A program made the translations under genes and the position numbers. The notes below the pieces were generated by a model. The model had not been told where the DNA came from. It saw only the letters and a list, made by a program, of their open reading frames with translations, and did no database searches. From an uncultured Crocinitomix sp. (GTDB lineage: Bacteria; Bacteroidota; Bacteroidia; Flavobacteriales_D; Crocinitomicaceae), in contig CAKZON010000121.1 in the NCBI GenBank assembly GCA_937136425.1, positions 1 to 36,668 on the forward strand: 36,668 nucleotides of DNA, read 5' to 3'. Shown here piece by piece: positions 16,782-24,320 of this stretch (position 1 is the stretch's first letter; the number at the start of each line of letters is the position of its first letter).

Positions 16782-17456
16782 ATGGATCAGATATCAATCG
16801 GAATAGTTGATGATGACGCGTTGATTGTCAACTTACTAAAGAATTTTTTAGACGGACAAGAAGAGATGGATGTGCTTTTAACAGCATCTAACGGTAAAGA
16901 TTGCGTTCAAAAATTAAGAGACAGCGATCGCATTCCAGAAATTTTACTCATGGATTTAAAAATGGATGAGATGAACGGAATTGAAACGACCCAGCTTCTA
17001 AAAAAGGAATTCCCTGACATTAAAACCATTATTATTTCCTCACACTATAAAGTGTCTTTTATGGGATTTATGCTGAAAACGGGAGTTTCTGCATTTGCGC
17101 CTAAAGGAATTTCTACCACAGATTTACTATTAATGATAAATGAGGTTAAGCAACGTGGTTATTATTTTAACCCGGATCAGTTGGAAATTATCCGCGACCA
17201 GCTTTCTTCTAAATTCCCTAAGCCCGTTTTGGAGGTTGAAAACATTCTATCGGAACGAGAGATTGATGTTTTAAAATTATTATGCCAACAAAAAACAGCG
17301 AAAGAAATTGGTGAAAAGCTATTCATAACTAAAAGAACTGTTGAAGGGCATAAGAACAATCTCTTTGTTAAAACAGGTGCTAAAAATGTAGCAGGGCTTG
17401 TTATTTACGCCGTGCAAAATGGTATAATAAACGCAGATAGTTTACCCATTATTTAG
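16782..17456 (+). CDS. NarL/FixJ-family response regulator
   Basis: The receiver domain (about residues 1-125) has the acidic pocket D10-D12 (IVDDDA), the phosphorylation site D58 in LLMDLKMDEM and the conserved switch Ser in IIISSHYK. The C-terminal LuxR-type helix-turn-helix covers about residues 158-222: LSEREIDVLKLLCQQKTAKE, then LFITKRTVEGHKNNLF. It is the partner of the kinase 21 nt upstream. Its DNA target may be the pair of palindromes that begins 16 nt after its stop codon, or the operon's own promoter; both are inferences. Confidence 0.95.
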   Translation: MDQISIGIVDDDALIVNLLKNFLDGQEEMDVLLTASNGKDCVQKLRDSDRIPEILLMDLKMDEMNGIETTQLLKKEFPDIKTIIISSHYKVSFMGFMLKTGVSAFAPKGISTTDLLLMINEVKQRGYYFNPDQLEIIRDQLSSKFPKPVLEVENILSEREIDVLKLLCQQKTAKEIGEKLFITKRTVEGHKNNLFVKTGAKNVAGLVIYAVQNGIINADSLPII

Positions 17457-17471
17457 CGTCCATATTCACCA

Positions 17472-17511
17472 CGTATTTATTACGGTTTTGTTTCTACAGG
17501 TATTTACTACC
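17472..17511. promoter_or_regulatory. Two matching 13-bp palindromes after the response-regulator gene
   Basis: CGTATTTATTACG (17472-17484) and GGTATTTACTACC (17499-17511) are both dyads of the form nGTA-TTTAy-TACn, 27 bp centre to centre, near 2.5 helical turns. LuxR-type regulators bind short dyads of this size, often in tandem. The second one also lies in a weak hairpin, CAGGTA/TACCTG (17497-17513), followed by a run of four T, so it could instead be part of a terminator for the operon. Confidence 0.4.
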
Positions 17512-17589
17512 TGCAGTTTTCCTTAACATTTATGCAAATTTGTTCTAAGCAACAATAGAAAAATTTGCTCAAAACTTATAAAATAGTTT

Positions 17590-17766
17590 GTATAACAATA
17601 AGCATAAATGTAATTCAAGACGACGATATTAAATCCCTAGACTCATGGGATTTAAATAAAGCCTTCACCTAACAAATTGCATTGTTATACATTACTAAAC
17701 TTTGGTCCATCTCGGGTTAATCTTGGGCCACTTGCGCAACCAACACGTTGGTTGCGCTCTTTTTTG
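17590..17766 (+). ncRNA. Candidate small RNA with three hairpins ending in a strong terminator
   Basis: The stretch between the response-regulator gene and the 76-aa gene has no ORF but shows three stems in a row: TTAAATCCC/GGGATTTAA (17629-17655), TGGTCC/GGGCCA with one GU pair (17703-17730), and the perfect terminator stem at 17734-17757. Upstream are imperfect promoter-like sequences (TTTG near 17564, TAGTTTG at 17584-17590). The terminator is about 280 nt after the regulator's stop, which is far for that gene and fits an independent RNA of roughly 170 nt. The RNA family is not recognised; the 5' end is a guess. Confidence 0.3.
17734..17766 (+). terminator. Rho-independent terminator
   Basis: GCGCAACCAA (17734-17743), a 4-nt loop CACG, and TTGGTTGCGC (17748-17757) form a perfect 10-bp GC-rich stem followed by TCTTTTTT. 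It terminates plus-strand transcription, either read-through from the signalling operon or the candidate small RNA. Confidence 0.85.
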
Positions 17767-17925
17767 CTTAAAACCTTCTCAACACACTCATAATGTACGC
17801 CAATACTGGGGTTGTTACAGAATGAAAGAACACTCTTTATCCAGTATTTTCGTCATTTTGTAATATTTTTAGCTAAAAACCTTTCTTTTCGGCATAATTC
17901 TATTAAATTAGGTCAAAATTATTAC

Positions 17926-18156
17926 ATGAAACGCAAAGGAAGACCGGCTACTAAACAGGCCGAACTAAAAGAGGGGTTTTACATTGAATTAAGAACTAAA
18001 GGTTCTAATTCACCTGTAAAAATAAGAAGAGAAAACATGGCGGAGGTTGACTTGGCAATGGAACAATACGGAAGAAGCAAAATCGTTACTTATCTAGGAC
18101 AAGTAAAAGACGGTAAGTGGTTAGACGGAAAAAACAAAGGCAAAAAAACAGCTTGA
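17926..18156 (+). CDS. Small basic protein with AT-hook-like N-terminus, 76 aa
   Basis: The frame is open from 17812, but ATG at 17926 gives the sensible protein, because the upstream 38 residues look like translated leader. The product starts MKRKGRPATKQAE, with a KGRP core flanked by basic residues as in AT-hooks that bind the minor groove of AT-rich DNA. The middle part reads GFYIELRTKGSNSPVKIRRE and the tail is very basic (DGKNKGKKTA). It is small, soluble and positively charged, consistent with a nucleic-acid-binding protein. I know no named family. It is followed by a 113-nt gap before the convergent MFS gene. Confidence 0.7.
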   Translation: MKRKGRPATKQAELKEGFYIELRTKGSNSPVKIRRENMAEVDLAMEQYGRSKIVTYLGQVKDGKWLDGKNKGKKTA

Positions 18157-18269
18157 TATAGAAGGGCTGTAATACAGCAATAATCTTCACTCAATCCCAT
18201 TTATTTAAGATTCATTCAATACTACCTGTAAGGGTTATTGGTATTTTATTGCCTTAATTTTGCTTCGAT

Positions 18270-19589
18270 TTAATTCTTGGCAGAGTTAGCGGTTTTATGA
18301 AATAAATAACTTGCTAACAAACCGATTATTGAGCTAATCATCAAAAAACCGAACACCATTTTAAAACCTTGTTCTCCCGGATACTCATCTAAAAAGTATC
18401 CCGTCAGTGGTCCCATAAAAATATCGGGTAAATAACCTATAACAGAAATTAAACTTACTGCTAATCCTGTTAAAGCAATCGGAATTTTGCCTTCCTTTAA
18501 CAAGGCAAAGTAGAGTGCTCGAATTCCAAATATCGCCATACCTAACAATACTGTGGAGAAAATGAAATCGTAATACAAATTGTAAGAAGTAACTCCAAAA
18601 GTGAATAGGCTCGCTCCAATTATCGCTCCAATGAATCCAATTTTCATCCAGAGATTTGCACTCATTCTATCAGCAGCAATTCCAATTAACACTGCAGTAA
18701 CAGGCCTTAAATAAAGAAATATTGCTCCAACTTGTGCGCTTTTCGCATCACTGTATCCCAATACTTCATTGGCATATTGTGCTATAAAATCTGTTGATTT
18801 ATAACCAACATAAGCTGTAAGTATAATTATCATCAATAAAAATACAGCCGGGTTCTTTAAAACCATCCAATAATCAGATAAAGGATTCTTCTTATCACCG
18901 ACATCATCCTCATTTACCGCATCAACGCGTAACAAAAAGTATACAAGAAATGCTACAAAAAGAACAAATATAGATGCAAAAAGAACTACTGAATTATAAG
19001 CCGAACGAATTTCTTCCAGACTTTGATTGTCCCCTCCTTCTGCTAACAAATAAGCAAATAAAAGTGCGCCAATAAAACCTATAGATGCAGCAACAGCTCC
19101 TCTCCCCGCCTCTAAAAACCCAAAAGCTTTCCCTTGATTATCTTCCTTTCCCCAAATTCGGGCTGCCTTAATCATAGCAGCCCAAAACAACAATATAGTC
19201 GTCACTCCCCAATAACCATATAACACGAGCAATCCTTCATAGCTAGGGTAAGTTGTCATATATAATCCTCCCATGCCTGTCAATAACAACGCTAAGGCCA
19301 TTAACTTACGTGGCGCTACCAAATCGGTAATAAAACCTCCAAGAAAATAGGAAAACAGGGCGCAAATTCCGTATACAGAAAAACAATTCCCTAATTGTGT
19401 ATTATCCAATTCTAACGCAGTCATTAAAGTAGGACGGAAAATTCTAGGAATGACAAATGGCAACAAAAAAATAGATTCCCCGGCGAGCATTAATAAAAAA
19501 ATGACGAGGTAATTTGAACGTTTATTTATTGACTGATTCACAGCTCTAATATATCGATTCATTAATAAAACCTTCTTTGTTTTAAACAA
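18270..19589 (-). CDS. Major facilitator superfamily transporter
   Basis: This protein of up to 439 aa has the 12-helix MFS layout with a central charged loop (LLRVDAVNEDDVGDKKNPLS, about residues 217-236) between the two six-helix halves. Helix 2/3 contains the MFS-type loop GGFITDLVAPRKLM. The first half carries AAMIKAARIWGKEDNQGKAF followed by GFLEAGRG, as in NarK/UhpC-like branches. The substrate cannot be assigned. A perfect -7 element sits at 19600-19607, which would put the transcription start only a few bases before ATG 19589, so the second Met (19562, MNRYIRAV, 430 aa) is the more likely start. The gene is divergent from the NRAMP-pxp operon, so a link to that pathway is possible. 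Confidence 0.88.
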   Translation of the reverse strand: MFKTKKVLLMNRYIRAVNQSINKRSNYLVIFLLMLAGESIFLLPFVIPRIFRPTLMTALELDNTQLGNCFSVYGICALFSYFLGGFITDLVAPRKLMALALLLTGMGGLYMTTYPSYEGLLVLYGYWGVTTILLFWAAMIKAARIWGKEDNQGKAFGFLEAGRGAVAASIGFIGALLFAYLLAEGGDNQSLEEIRSAYNSVVLFASIFVLFVAFLVYFLLRVDAVNEDDVGDKKNPLSDYWMVLKNPAVFLLMIIILTAYVGYKSTDFIAQYANEVLGYSDAKSAQVGAIFLYLRPVTAVLIGIAADRMSANLWMKIGFIGAIIGASLFTFGVTSYNLYYDFIFSTVLLGMAIFGIRALYFALLKEGKIPIALTGLAVSLISVIGYLPDIFMGPLTGYFLDEYPGEQGFKMVFGFLMISSIIGLLASYLFHKTANSAKN

Positions 19590-19599
19590 AATTTCAATC

Positions 19600-19607
19600 C
19601 AAATCTA
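19600..19607 (-). promoter_or_regulatory. -7 promoter element of the MFS gene
   Basis: TAGATTTG on the minus strand is an exact match to TAnnTTTG. No TTG lies at the usual distance upstream. Transcription from here would begin around 19593 and favours translation from ATG 19562. Confidence 0.4.
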
Positions 19608-19671
19608 ATTCTGTCAAACAGATTCCGTATAAACACTTCAATCAAAAAGTTCTTCTTATTTTAGGGTTCAA

Positions 19672-20898
19672 ATGAGTCGTTTTAATCCATTTAAAAATTT
19701 AGGCCCAGGAACATTGGTTGCTGCCGCATTTATTGGCCCTGGTACTGTCACCATGTGTTCGAAGGCTGGCGCAGGGTTTGGTTTCAGTTTATTATGGGCG
19801 CTTGTACTGTCGATTTTTGCCACACTTGTTTTACAAGGCATGGCTGCAAGACTAGGGCTTATTCATCAAAAAGGATTAGCGCAAGCAGTTCGTGGACAAT
19901 TAAAAAGTAAATGGGCTCAATACCTTTCCGTTACATTAATTGTTTCAGCAATTTTAATTGGTAATAGTGCTTATCAAGCGGGAAACATTAGTGGTGGAGT
20001 ATTGGGTTTGCAACCCATTTTCCCTGAAACTCAAATTAATTTTGGTAGTTTTTCATTAAACTATTTGGCAATAATATTGGGGGCTATTGCTTTTATAGTC
20101 CTTTACATAGGTAATTACAAAATATTAGAAAGAGCATTGGTAACTCTGGTTTTACTCATGAGTGTTTCCTTTATCATAACGGCAATAATGACAACACCTG
20201 ATTGGAGTGCTGTATTTTCAGGAATTTTTATCCCTAGTCTCCCCAATAATAGTTTGCTTATTATAATGGGATTGATAGGGACTACTGTTGTTCCCTACAA
20301 TCTTTTTCTACATGCCTCATTAGTTCAAGAAAAATGGAAAAATGAAAGTGACTTAAAAAAGGTTAGGAAAGACACTGTTATATCTATCTTATTAGGTGGT
20401 ATTGTTTCTATGGCAATAGTTATTTCTGCTGCCGCAATCTCTCAAAATTCAATTCAGTCTGCCGCTGATTTGGCGAAAGGATTAGAACCCCTATATGGAG
20501 ATTTTGCAAAATATTTTTTAGGAATTGGATTATTCGCTGCCGGAATTACCTCTGCGATTACTGCACCACTTGCAGCTGCCTATGTTGCTAAAGGATGTTT
20601 TGGTTGGGAAAGCAATTTAAAGTCTTCCAAATTCAGAGGTGTTTGGGCTTTTGTGTTAATTGTTGGCGTTATTTATGCTGCTCTTGGTTCAAAACCTACC
20701 GACATTATTACATTCGCTCAAGTTGCCAACGGATTATTACTTCCGATTATAGCACTATTCCTTTTCTGGGTGGTTAATAAATCAAACGTGATGGGAAAAT
20801 ATATAAATACACCTCTTCAAAATATAATGGGAATTTTAATTATTCTTATTGCAATTTCATTGAGCGTTAAAACTCTTTTTAATGTATTTTCTGCTTAA
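19672..20898 (+). CDS. NRAMP-fold transporter without the metal-binding residues, linked to 5-oxoprolinase
   Basis: The 408-aa protein has about 11 membrane helices and an NRAMP layout. TM1 reads IGPGTVTMCSKAGAGFG (residues 21-37) and TM6 GTTVVPYNLFLHASL (203-217). In canonical Mn/Fe carriers TM1 has DPGN and TM6 has MPH; here Asp becomes Gly22, Asn becomes Thr25, Met becomes Val207 and His becomes Tyr209, so the metal ligands are missing. The gene ends directly before pxpA with no gap, and Bacillus subtilis ycsG, an NRAMP-like gene, also sits with ycsF and kipI/kipA. The likely role is import of 5-oxoproline or a related amino acid; that is inference. Confidence 0.88.
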   Translation: MSRFNPFKNLGPGTLVAAAFIGPGTVTMCSKAGAGFGFSLLWALVLSIFATLVLQGMAARLGLIHQKGLAQAVRGQLKSKWAQYLSVTLIVSAILIGNSAYQAGNISGGVLGLQPIFPETQINFGSFSLNYLAIILGAIAFIVLYIGNYKILERALVTLVLLMSVSFIITAIMTTPDWSAVFSGIFIPSLPNNSLLIIMGLIGTTVVPYNLFLHASLVQEKWKNESDLKKVRKDTVISILLGGIVSMAIVISAAAISQNSIQSAADLAKGLEPLYGDFAKYFLGIGLFAAGITSAITAPLAAAYVAKGCFGWESNLKSSKFRGVWAFVLIVGVIYAALGSKPTDIITFAQVANGLLLPIIALFLFWVVNKSNVMGKYINTPLQNIMGILIILIAISLSVKTLFNVFSA

Positions 20899-21618
20899 AT
20901 GAAATGGAATATTGACATTAACTGTGACTTAGGAGAAGGAGCTGAAAATGATGAAAAAATCATGCCACTCATCAATTCATGCAACATTGCATGCGGAGGC
21001 CATTACGGAACAGATGCAACAATTGAAGAAGCCGTAACATTAGCAAAAAAATACGGTATTAAAGTTGGTGCACACCCTTCTTTTCCAGACCCCATAAACT
21101 TTGGAAGGGTGGTGATGGAAATAGATTCAGAAACTTTAAAGAAGAGTATTATTGAACAAGTACAAAGGTTTCAAAAAATTACCGCGCAAATTGGTCTATC
21201 AATGAGCCATGTAAAATTGCACGGCGCATTATACAACCAAGCAGCAAAGAATATAAATGTCGCTCAAACTGTCATTGAAGCCCTATTACAAGTTGGGACA
21301 GATTACGCAATTTATGCACCACACGATTCTGCTCTTGAGCAAGTTGGCCAAGCACATTTTGCGATAATACCTGAAGTTTTTATTGACAGAACATATCAAG
21401 CGGACGGAAGTTTAACTCCACGTTCTCAAGCAAACGCTATGATTATTGATCCTCTTAAAGCCTGGAATCAAATTAAAAATTGTTACTTAAACAATAAGGT
21501 AGAGGCAGTAACAAATGAATCCATTCACATGAAAGGCAAAACATATTGCATACATGGTGATGCGAGCCATTGCTTAGAAATTCTTTACTATATAAAAGAT
21601 CAATTAGCGCATGCTTAA
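20899..21618 (+). CDS. pxpA: 5-oxoprolinase subunit A (LamB/YcsF family)
   Basis: The 239-aa product carries the family opening DINCDLGEG, then NDEKIMPLINSCNIACGGHY (about residues 17-36), then KVGAHPSFPDPINFGR and a C-terminal CIHGDASH. PxpA works with PxpB and PxpC in the ATP-dependent opening of 5-oxoproline (pyroglutamate) to glutamate, a repair and salvage step for a product of spontaneous glutamine cyclisation. Start ATG immediately follows the transporter's stop codon; the 3' end overlaps pxpB by 8 nt. Length is near the usual 240-255 aa. Confidence 0.95.
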   Translation: MKWNIDINCDLGEGAENDEKIMPLINSCNIACGGHYGTDATIEEAVTLAKKYGIKVGAHPSFPDPINFGRVVMEIDSETLKKSIIEQVQRFQKITAQIGLSMSHVKLHGALYNQAAKNINVAQTVIEALLQVGTDYAIYAPHDSALEQVGQAHFAIIPEVFIDRTYQADGSLTPRSQANAMIIDPLKAWNQIKNCYLNNKVEAVTNESIHMKGKTYCIHGDASHCLEILYYIKDQLAHA

Positions 21619-22333
21619 GCCTATTATTACAACATATGGTGAGAATGCATTCTTACTTAAATGGCCCTCTGTTATTGACGCTAAAATGCATGATGAAATT
21701 CTAACGTGGGAAGCAATTATAGCATCAAGTTTTCAAAATAAACTGTATGATATAGTCATCACTTATACTGAAATCGCTGTTTACTTTAAATCAAACATAA
21801 CATTGGATGTATTCTCTAATACTATTCTTTCAATTGATTTACAAAATGAATTATCAATTCGGCAAAAACCAACAACTTGGCTTATCCCTGTTTGCTATGA
21901 CCAAGAACTAGGATGGGACATAGAGATTGTTGCCAAACATAATAATATTGCTACAGATCAAGTTTCTAATTTACATACAGCACAGCCATACCGCGTATAT
22001 TTCACAGGTTTTTTACCTGGATTTCTCTATCTAGGAGGGCTGCCTAAACATTTGACAACTCCAAGAAAAGAAACGCCTAGATTAAAAATACCAAAAGGTG
22101 CAGTTGCAATTGCAGGATCACAAACAGGGATTTATCCACAAGACAGCCCTGGAGGGTGGCAAATAATTGGACAAACTCCAATTGAAATGTTTAATTTATC
22201 TAAAGCAAGTCCTTCTCGTTTTGCACCTGGAGATTATATTCAATTCCAATCTATCAGTAAGGATATGTTTGAAGGAATTTCAGCAGAAATAGAAGCAGGA
22301 ATGTATCACATTACAAAAAGCGTTCATAAATGA
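21611..22333 (+). CDS. pxpB: 5-oxoprolinase subunit B (KipI family)
   Basis: This 240-aa protein has the C-terminal cyclophilin-like signature of the family: FTGFLPGFLYLGGLPKHL, then PRKETPRLKIPKGAVAIAG and GIYPQDSPGGWQIIGQTP (about residues 131-195). In B. subtilis the homologue KipI was first described as a kinase inhibitor, but with KipA and YcsF it forms 5-oxoprolinase. It overlaps pxpA by 8 nt and pxpC by 4 nt (ATGA), a tightly coupled operon. No kinase of the KinA type is near, so the metabolic role is favoured. Confidence 0.95.
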   Translation: MLKPIITTYGENAFLLKWPSVIDAKMHDEILTWEAIIASSFQNKLYDIVITYTEIAVYFKSNITLDVFSNTILSIDLQNELSIRQKPTTWLIPVCYDQELGWDIEIVAKHNNIATDQVSNLHTAQPYRVYFTGFLPGFLYLGGLPKHLTTPRKETPRLKIPKGAVAIAGSQTGIYPQDSPGGWQIIGQTPIEMFNLSKASPSRFAPGDYIQFQSISKDMFEGISAEIEAGMYHITKSVHK

Positions 22334-23172
22334 TTGCAATAATCTCAAGCGGTATTTACACCACATTACAAGATACAGGTCGTTTTGGATTTCGTAAATA
22401 TGGTGTTCCTATTTCAGGCCCAATGGATGCTGTTTCTGCTAACAATGCTAATCATCTGCTGAACAATGACATAAATGCTGCACTATTAGAATTCACGTTA
22501 CAAGGTGCCGTACTAAAATTTAACCACCCCGCAATAATTGCAATTACAGGAGCCACAAACTCTCCAACAGTAAATGATGAAAGCATTAGCATAAATACCC
22601 CCATTAAAATTGCTGCAGGGAGCATGCTTAAAATTGGGAGATGTGCTACGGGTTCATTTGGCTATTTAGCAATATTGGGCGGGTTTAAAGGTGAAAAGAG
22701 GTTAAATAGCCTTGCACACTATAAAGGCATTACTACAAACCAACGAATTTTAAAAGGCGAATCCTTATTTTTTTCACCTCATCCAAATCAAGATGTGCCA
22801 ATTGATAATAAGCCAACAATGATTAATTGGAAAACTAACGAAATCCCAGCCTTTAAAGGTCCTGATTTTAATATGCTTGATTCGCAATCCGCTAACCTCT
22901 TATCTGCTTCAAACTTTATTGTATCAAATGAAATAAGCAGAATGGGCTACCGCATAGATTCTGAACGACCTATAGTTGCAAGAGAAATAATAACAGCACC
23001 TGTTCAACCAGGAACTATACAGCTAACTCCATCTGGAAAATTAATAGCCTTAATGCCAGACTGTCAAACAACAGGAGGATATGCTAGAATACTACAACTC
23101 TCTAATAAATCTCGTTCAATTCTTGCCCAAAAAAGAACAGGTGAACATTTCAGTTTTAACATTTGTGATTAA
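22330..23172 (+). CDS. pxpC: 5-oxoprolinase subunit C (KipA family)
   Basis: The 280-aa product opens with the family signature TLQDTGRFGFRKYGVPISGP, then MDAVSANNANHLLNNDINAA and LLEFTLQGAVLKF (about residues 12-60), and ends with QLTPSGKLIALMPDCQTTGG, then YARILQLS, the typical KipA C-terminal motif. It completes PxpABC. It is somewhat shorter than common members (about 300-330 aa), but both signatures are intact. The stop lies 3 nt from the stop of the convergent hydrolase gene, with no terminator seen between them, so antisense overlap of transcripts is likely. Confidence 0.94.
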   Translation: MIAIISSGIYTTLQDTGRFGFRKYGVPISGPMDAVSANNANHLLNNDINAALLEFTLQGAVLKFNHPAIIAITGATNSPTVNDESISINTPIKIAAGSMLKIGRCATGSFGYLAILGGFKGEKRLNSLAHYKGITTNQRILKGESLFFSPHPNQDVPIDNKPTMINWKTNEIPAFKGPDFNMLDSQSANLLSASNFIVSNEISRMGYRIDSERPIVAREIITAPVQPGTIQLTPSGKLIALMPDCQTTGGYARILQLSNKSRSILAQKRTGEHFSFNICD

Positions 23173-23175
23173 CCA

Positions 23176-24162
23176 CTAGTGCACTAAAAATTTTATTTCT
23201 TGCTCACTTTCATTATTAGAAACCTTTAATACATAATGTCCCTTTTTTAAATTTACCAAAACTGAGTTTTGTCCAGAACTTAAATATTGATGAACAGAAT
23301 AAACCAAATCCCCACCAATTCCATAAACTTGAACAGTATAAACACCTTCTGTTTGATTATCTACATGTACCAAAAGAGGAGCTCCTGAAACAATAGGATT
23401 TGGATAAACTTCAATTGTATTTGTTTTTATCTGAAATTTTGGCAAACTCAATGCTGAACAATTCACAGAATCAATCCATTTAAAAGCAACTGTTAAAATC
23501 TCATTTCTATCCGGAAAATCAATCGTGTGACCAATTCCTGACAATAAGTTTGTCTCAACAATTGCACCTTTTGAAATTAAAGAATCTCGAACAGGATAAA
23601 ACCTAACTGTTGGAGCGTCAGCACTTCCATGTACAATATAAAATGGTTTTCCTGTAGCATTCATTTGAAGTGTCTCATTTACTTCCGTAGTGCCACTAAT
23701 AGCTGCCCCAACTGGAATATATCCTTTTATTAAATCTCCATGACTCAAACCATAAGTATACAAACCTCTACTACCCCAGGAAAATCCAATACCGTAAAAC
23801 TTATCAAAATTTAAATCATACCAATTCGCTACAGAATCAATTAACACAGTTGTAAACGCAGTATCTATAGGATCATCTATTTGACCATCAATTCCACCAT
23901 CAGGACAAATTAGAATTAAATCGTTCGCCTCTGCAAAATCAATCAAAGTATCACACCAACTTTCAGCATCCCAACGAGAAGTATTAAAAGGATGAAGTGC
24001 TAACATCACTTTATTAGATTCACCAATTGTATAACTTGAAGGAATGTAAAGCGAATACTTTTTAGCAGGATCCACATCAAACGGAAATTCACCATCTATA
24101 CGCTCTTGTGCATAGGTTAGCATTGGAAGAATAAAGAGTAAAAACAGAGATATTCGCGTCAT
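23176..24162 (-). CDS. Secreted esterase-like alpha/beta hydrolase with T9SS sorting domain
   Basis: A signal peptide (MTRISLFLLFILPMLTYAQ) is followed by an alpha/beta hydrolase domain of the poly(3-hydroxybutyrate) depolymerase/feruloyl esterase-like type. The nucleophile elbow is GIGFSWG (Ser128), the likely acid is Asp182 in IVHGSADAP, and the likely base is His212 in SGIGHTIDF. LALHPFN near residue 54-60 is the oxyanion-hole region. The last 80 residues (IEVYPNPIVSGAP to EIKFLVH) are a T9SS sorting domain, so the enzyme is exported. The substrate is unknown; an ester of a polymer or a plant-type phenolic is possible. Confidence 0.87.
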   Translation of the reverse strand: MTRISLFLLFILPMLTYAQERIDGEFPFDVDPAKKYSLYIPSSYTIGESNKVMLALHPFNTSRWDAESWCDTLIDFAEANDLILICPDGGIDGQIDDPIDTAFTTVLIDSVANWYDLNFDKFYGIGFSWGSRGLYTYGLSHGDLIKGYIPVGAAISGTTEVNETLQMNATGKPFYIVHGSADAPTVRFYPVRDSLISKGAIVETNLLSGIGHTIDFPDRNEILTVAFKWIDSVNCSALSLPKFQIKTNTIEVYPNPIVSGAPLLVHVDNQTEGVYTVQVYGIGGDLVYSVHQYLSSGQNSVLVNLKKGHYVLKVSNNESEQEIKFLVH

Positions 24163-24266
24163 AATTTAATTTTCATTGTCTGTCGTGAGAATACTAACAA
24201 CCTTACATACAGTTGTTAAATACTCACATTAATCTACTCAAATGATAGAAAATACATTTTTTACTT

Positions 24267-24274
24267 TATATTTG
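24267..24274 (+). promoter_or_regulatory. -7 promoter element of the first secreted paralogue
   Basis: TATATTTG matches TAnnTTTG exactly, 46 nt before the ATG at 24321, giving a leader of about 40 nt. No TTG is present at the standard distance upstream, which is often tolerated in Bacteroidota. Confidence 0.5.
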
Positions 24275-24320
24275 GGTTCGCAACCTAATTAACCTTTTTT
24301 ACTAACCAAAATTTAAACAA

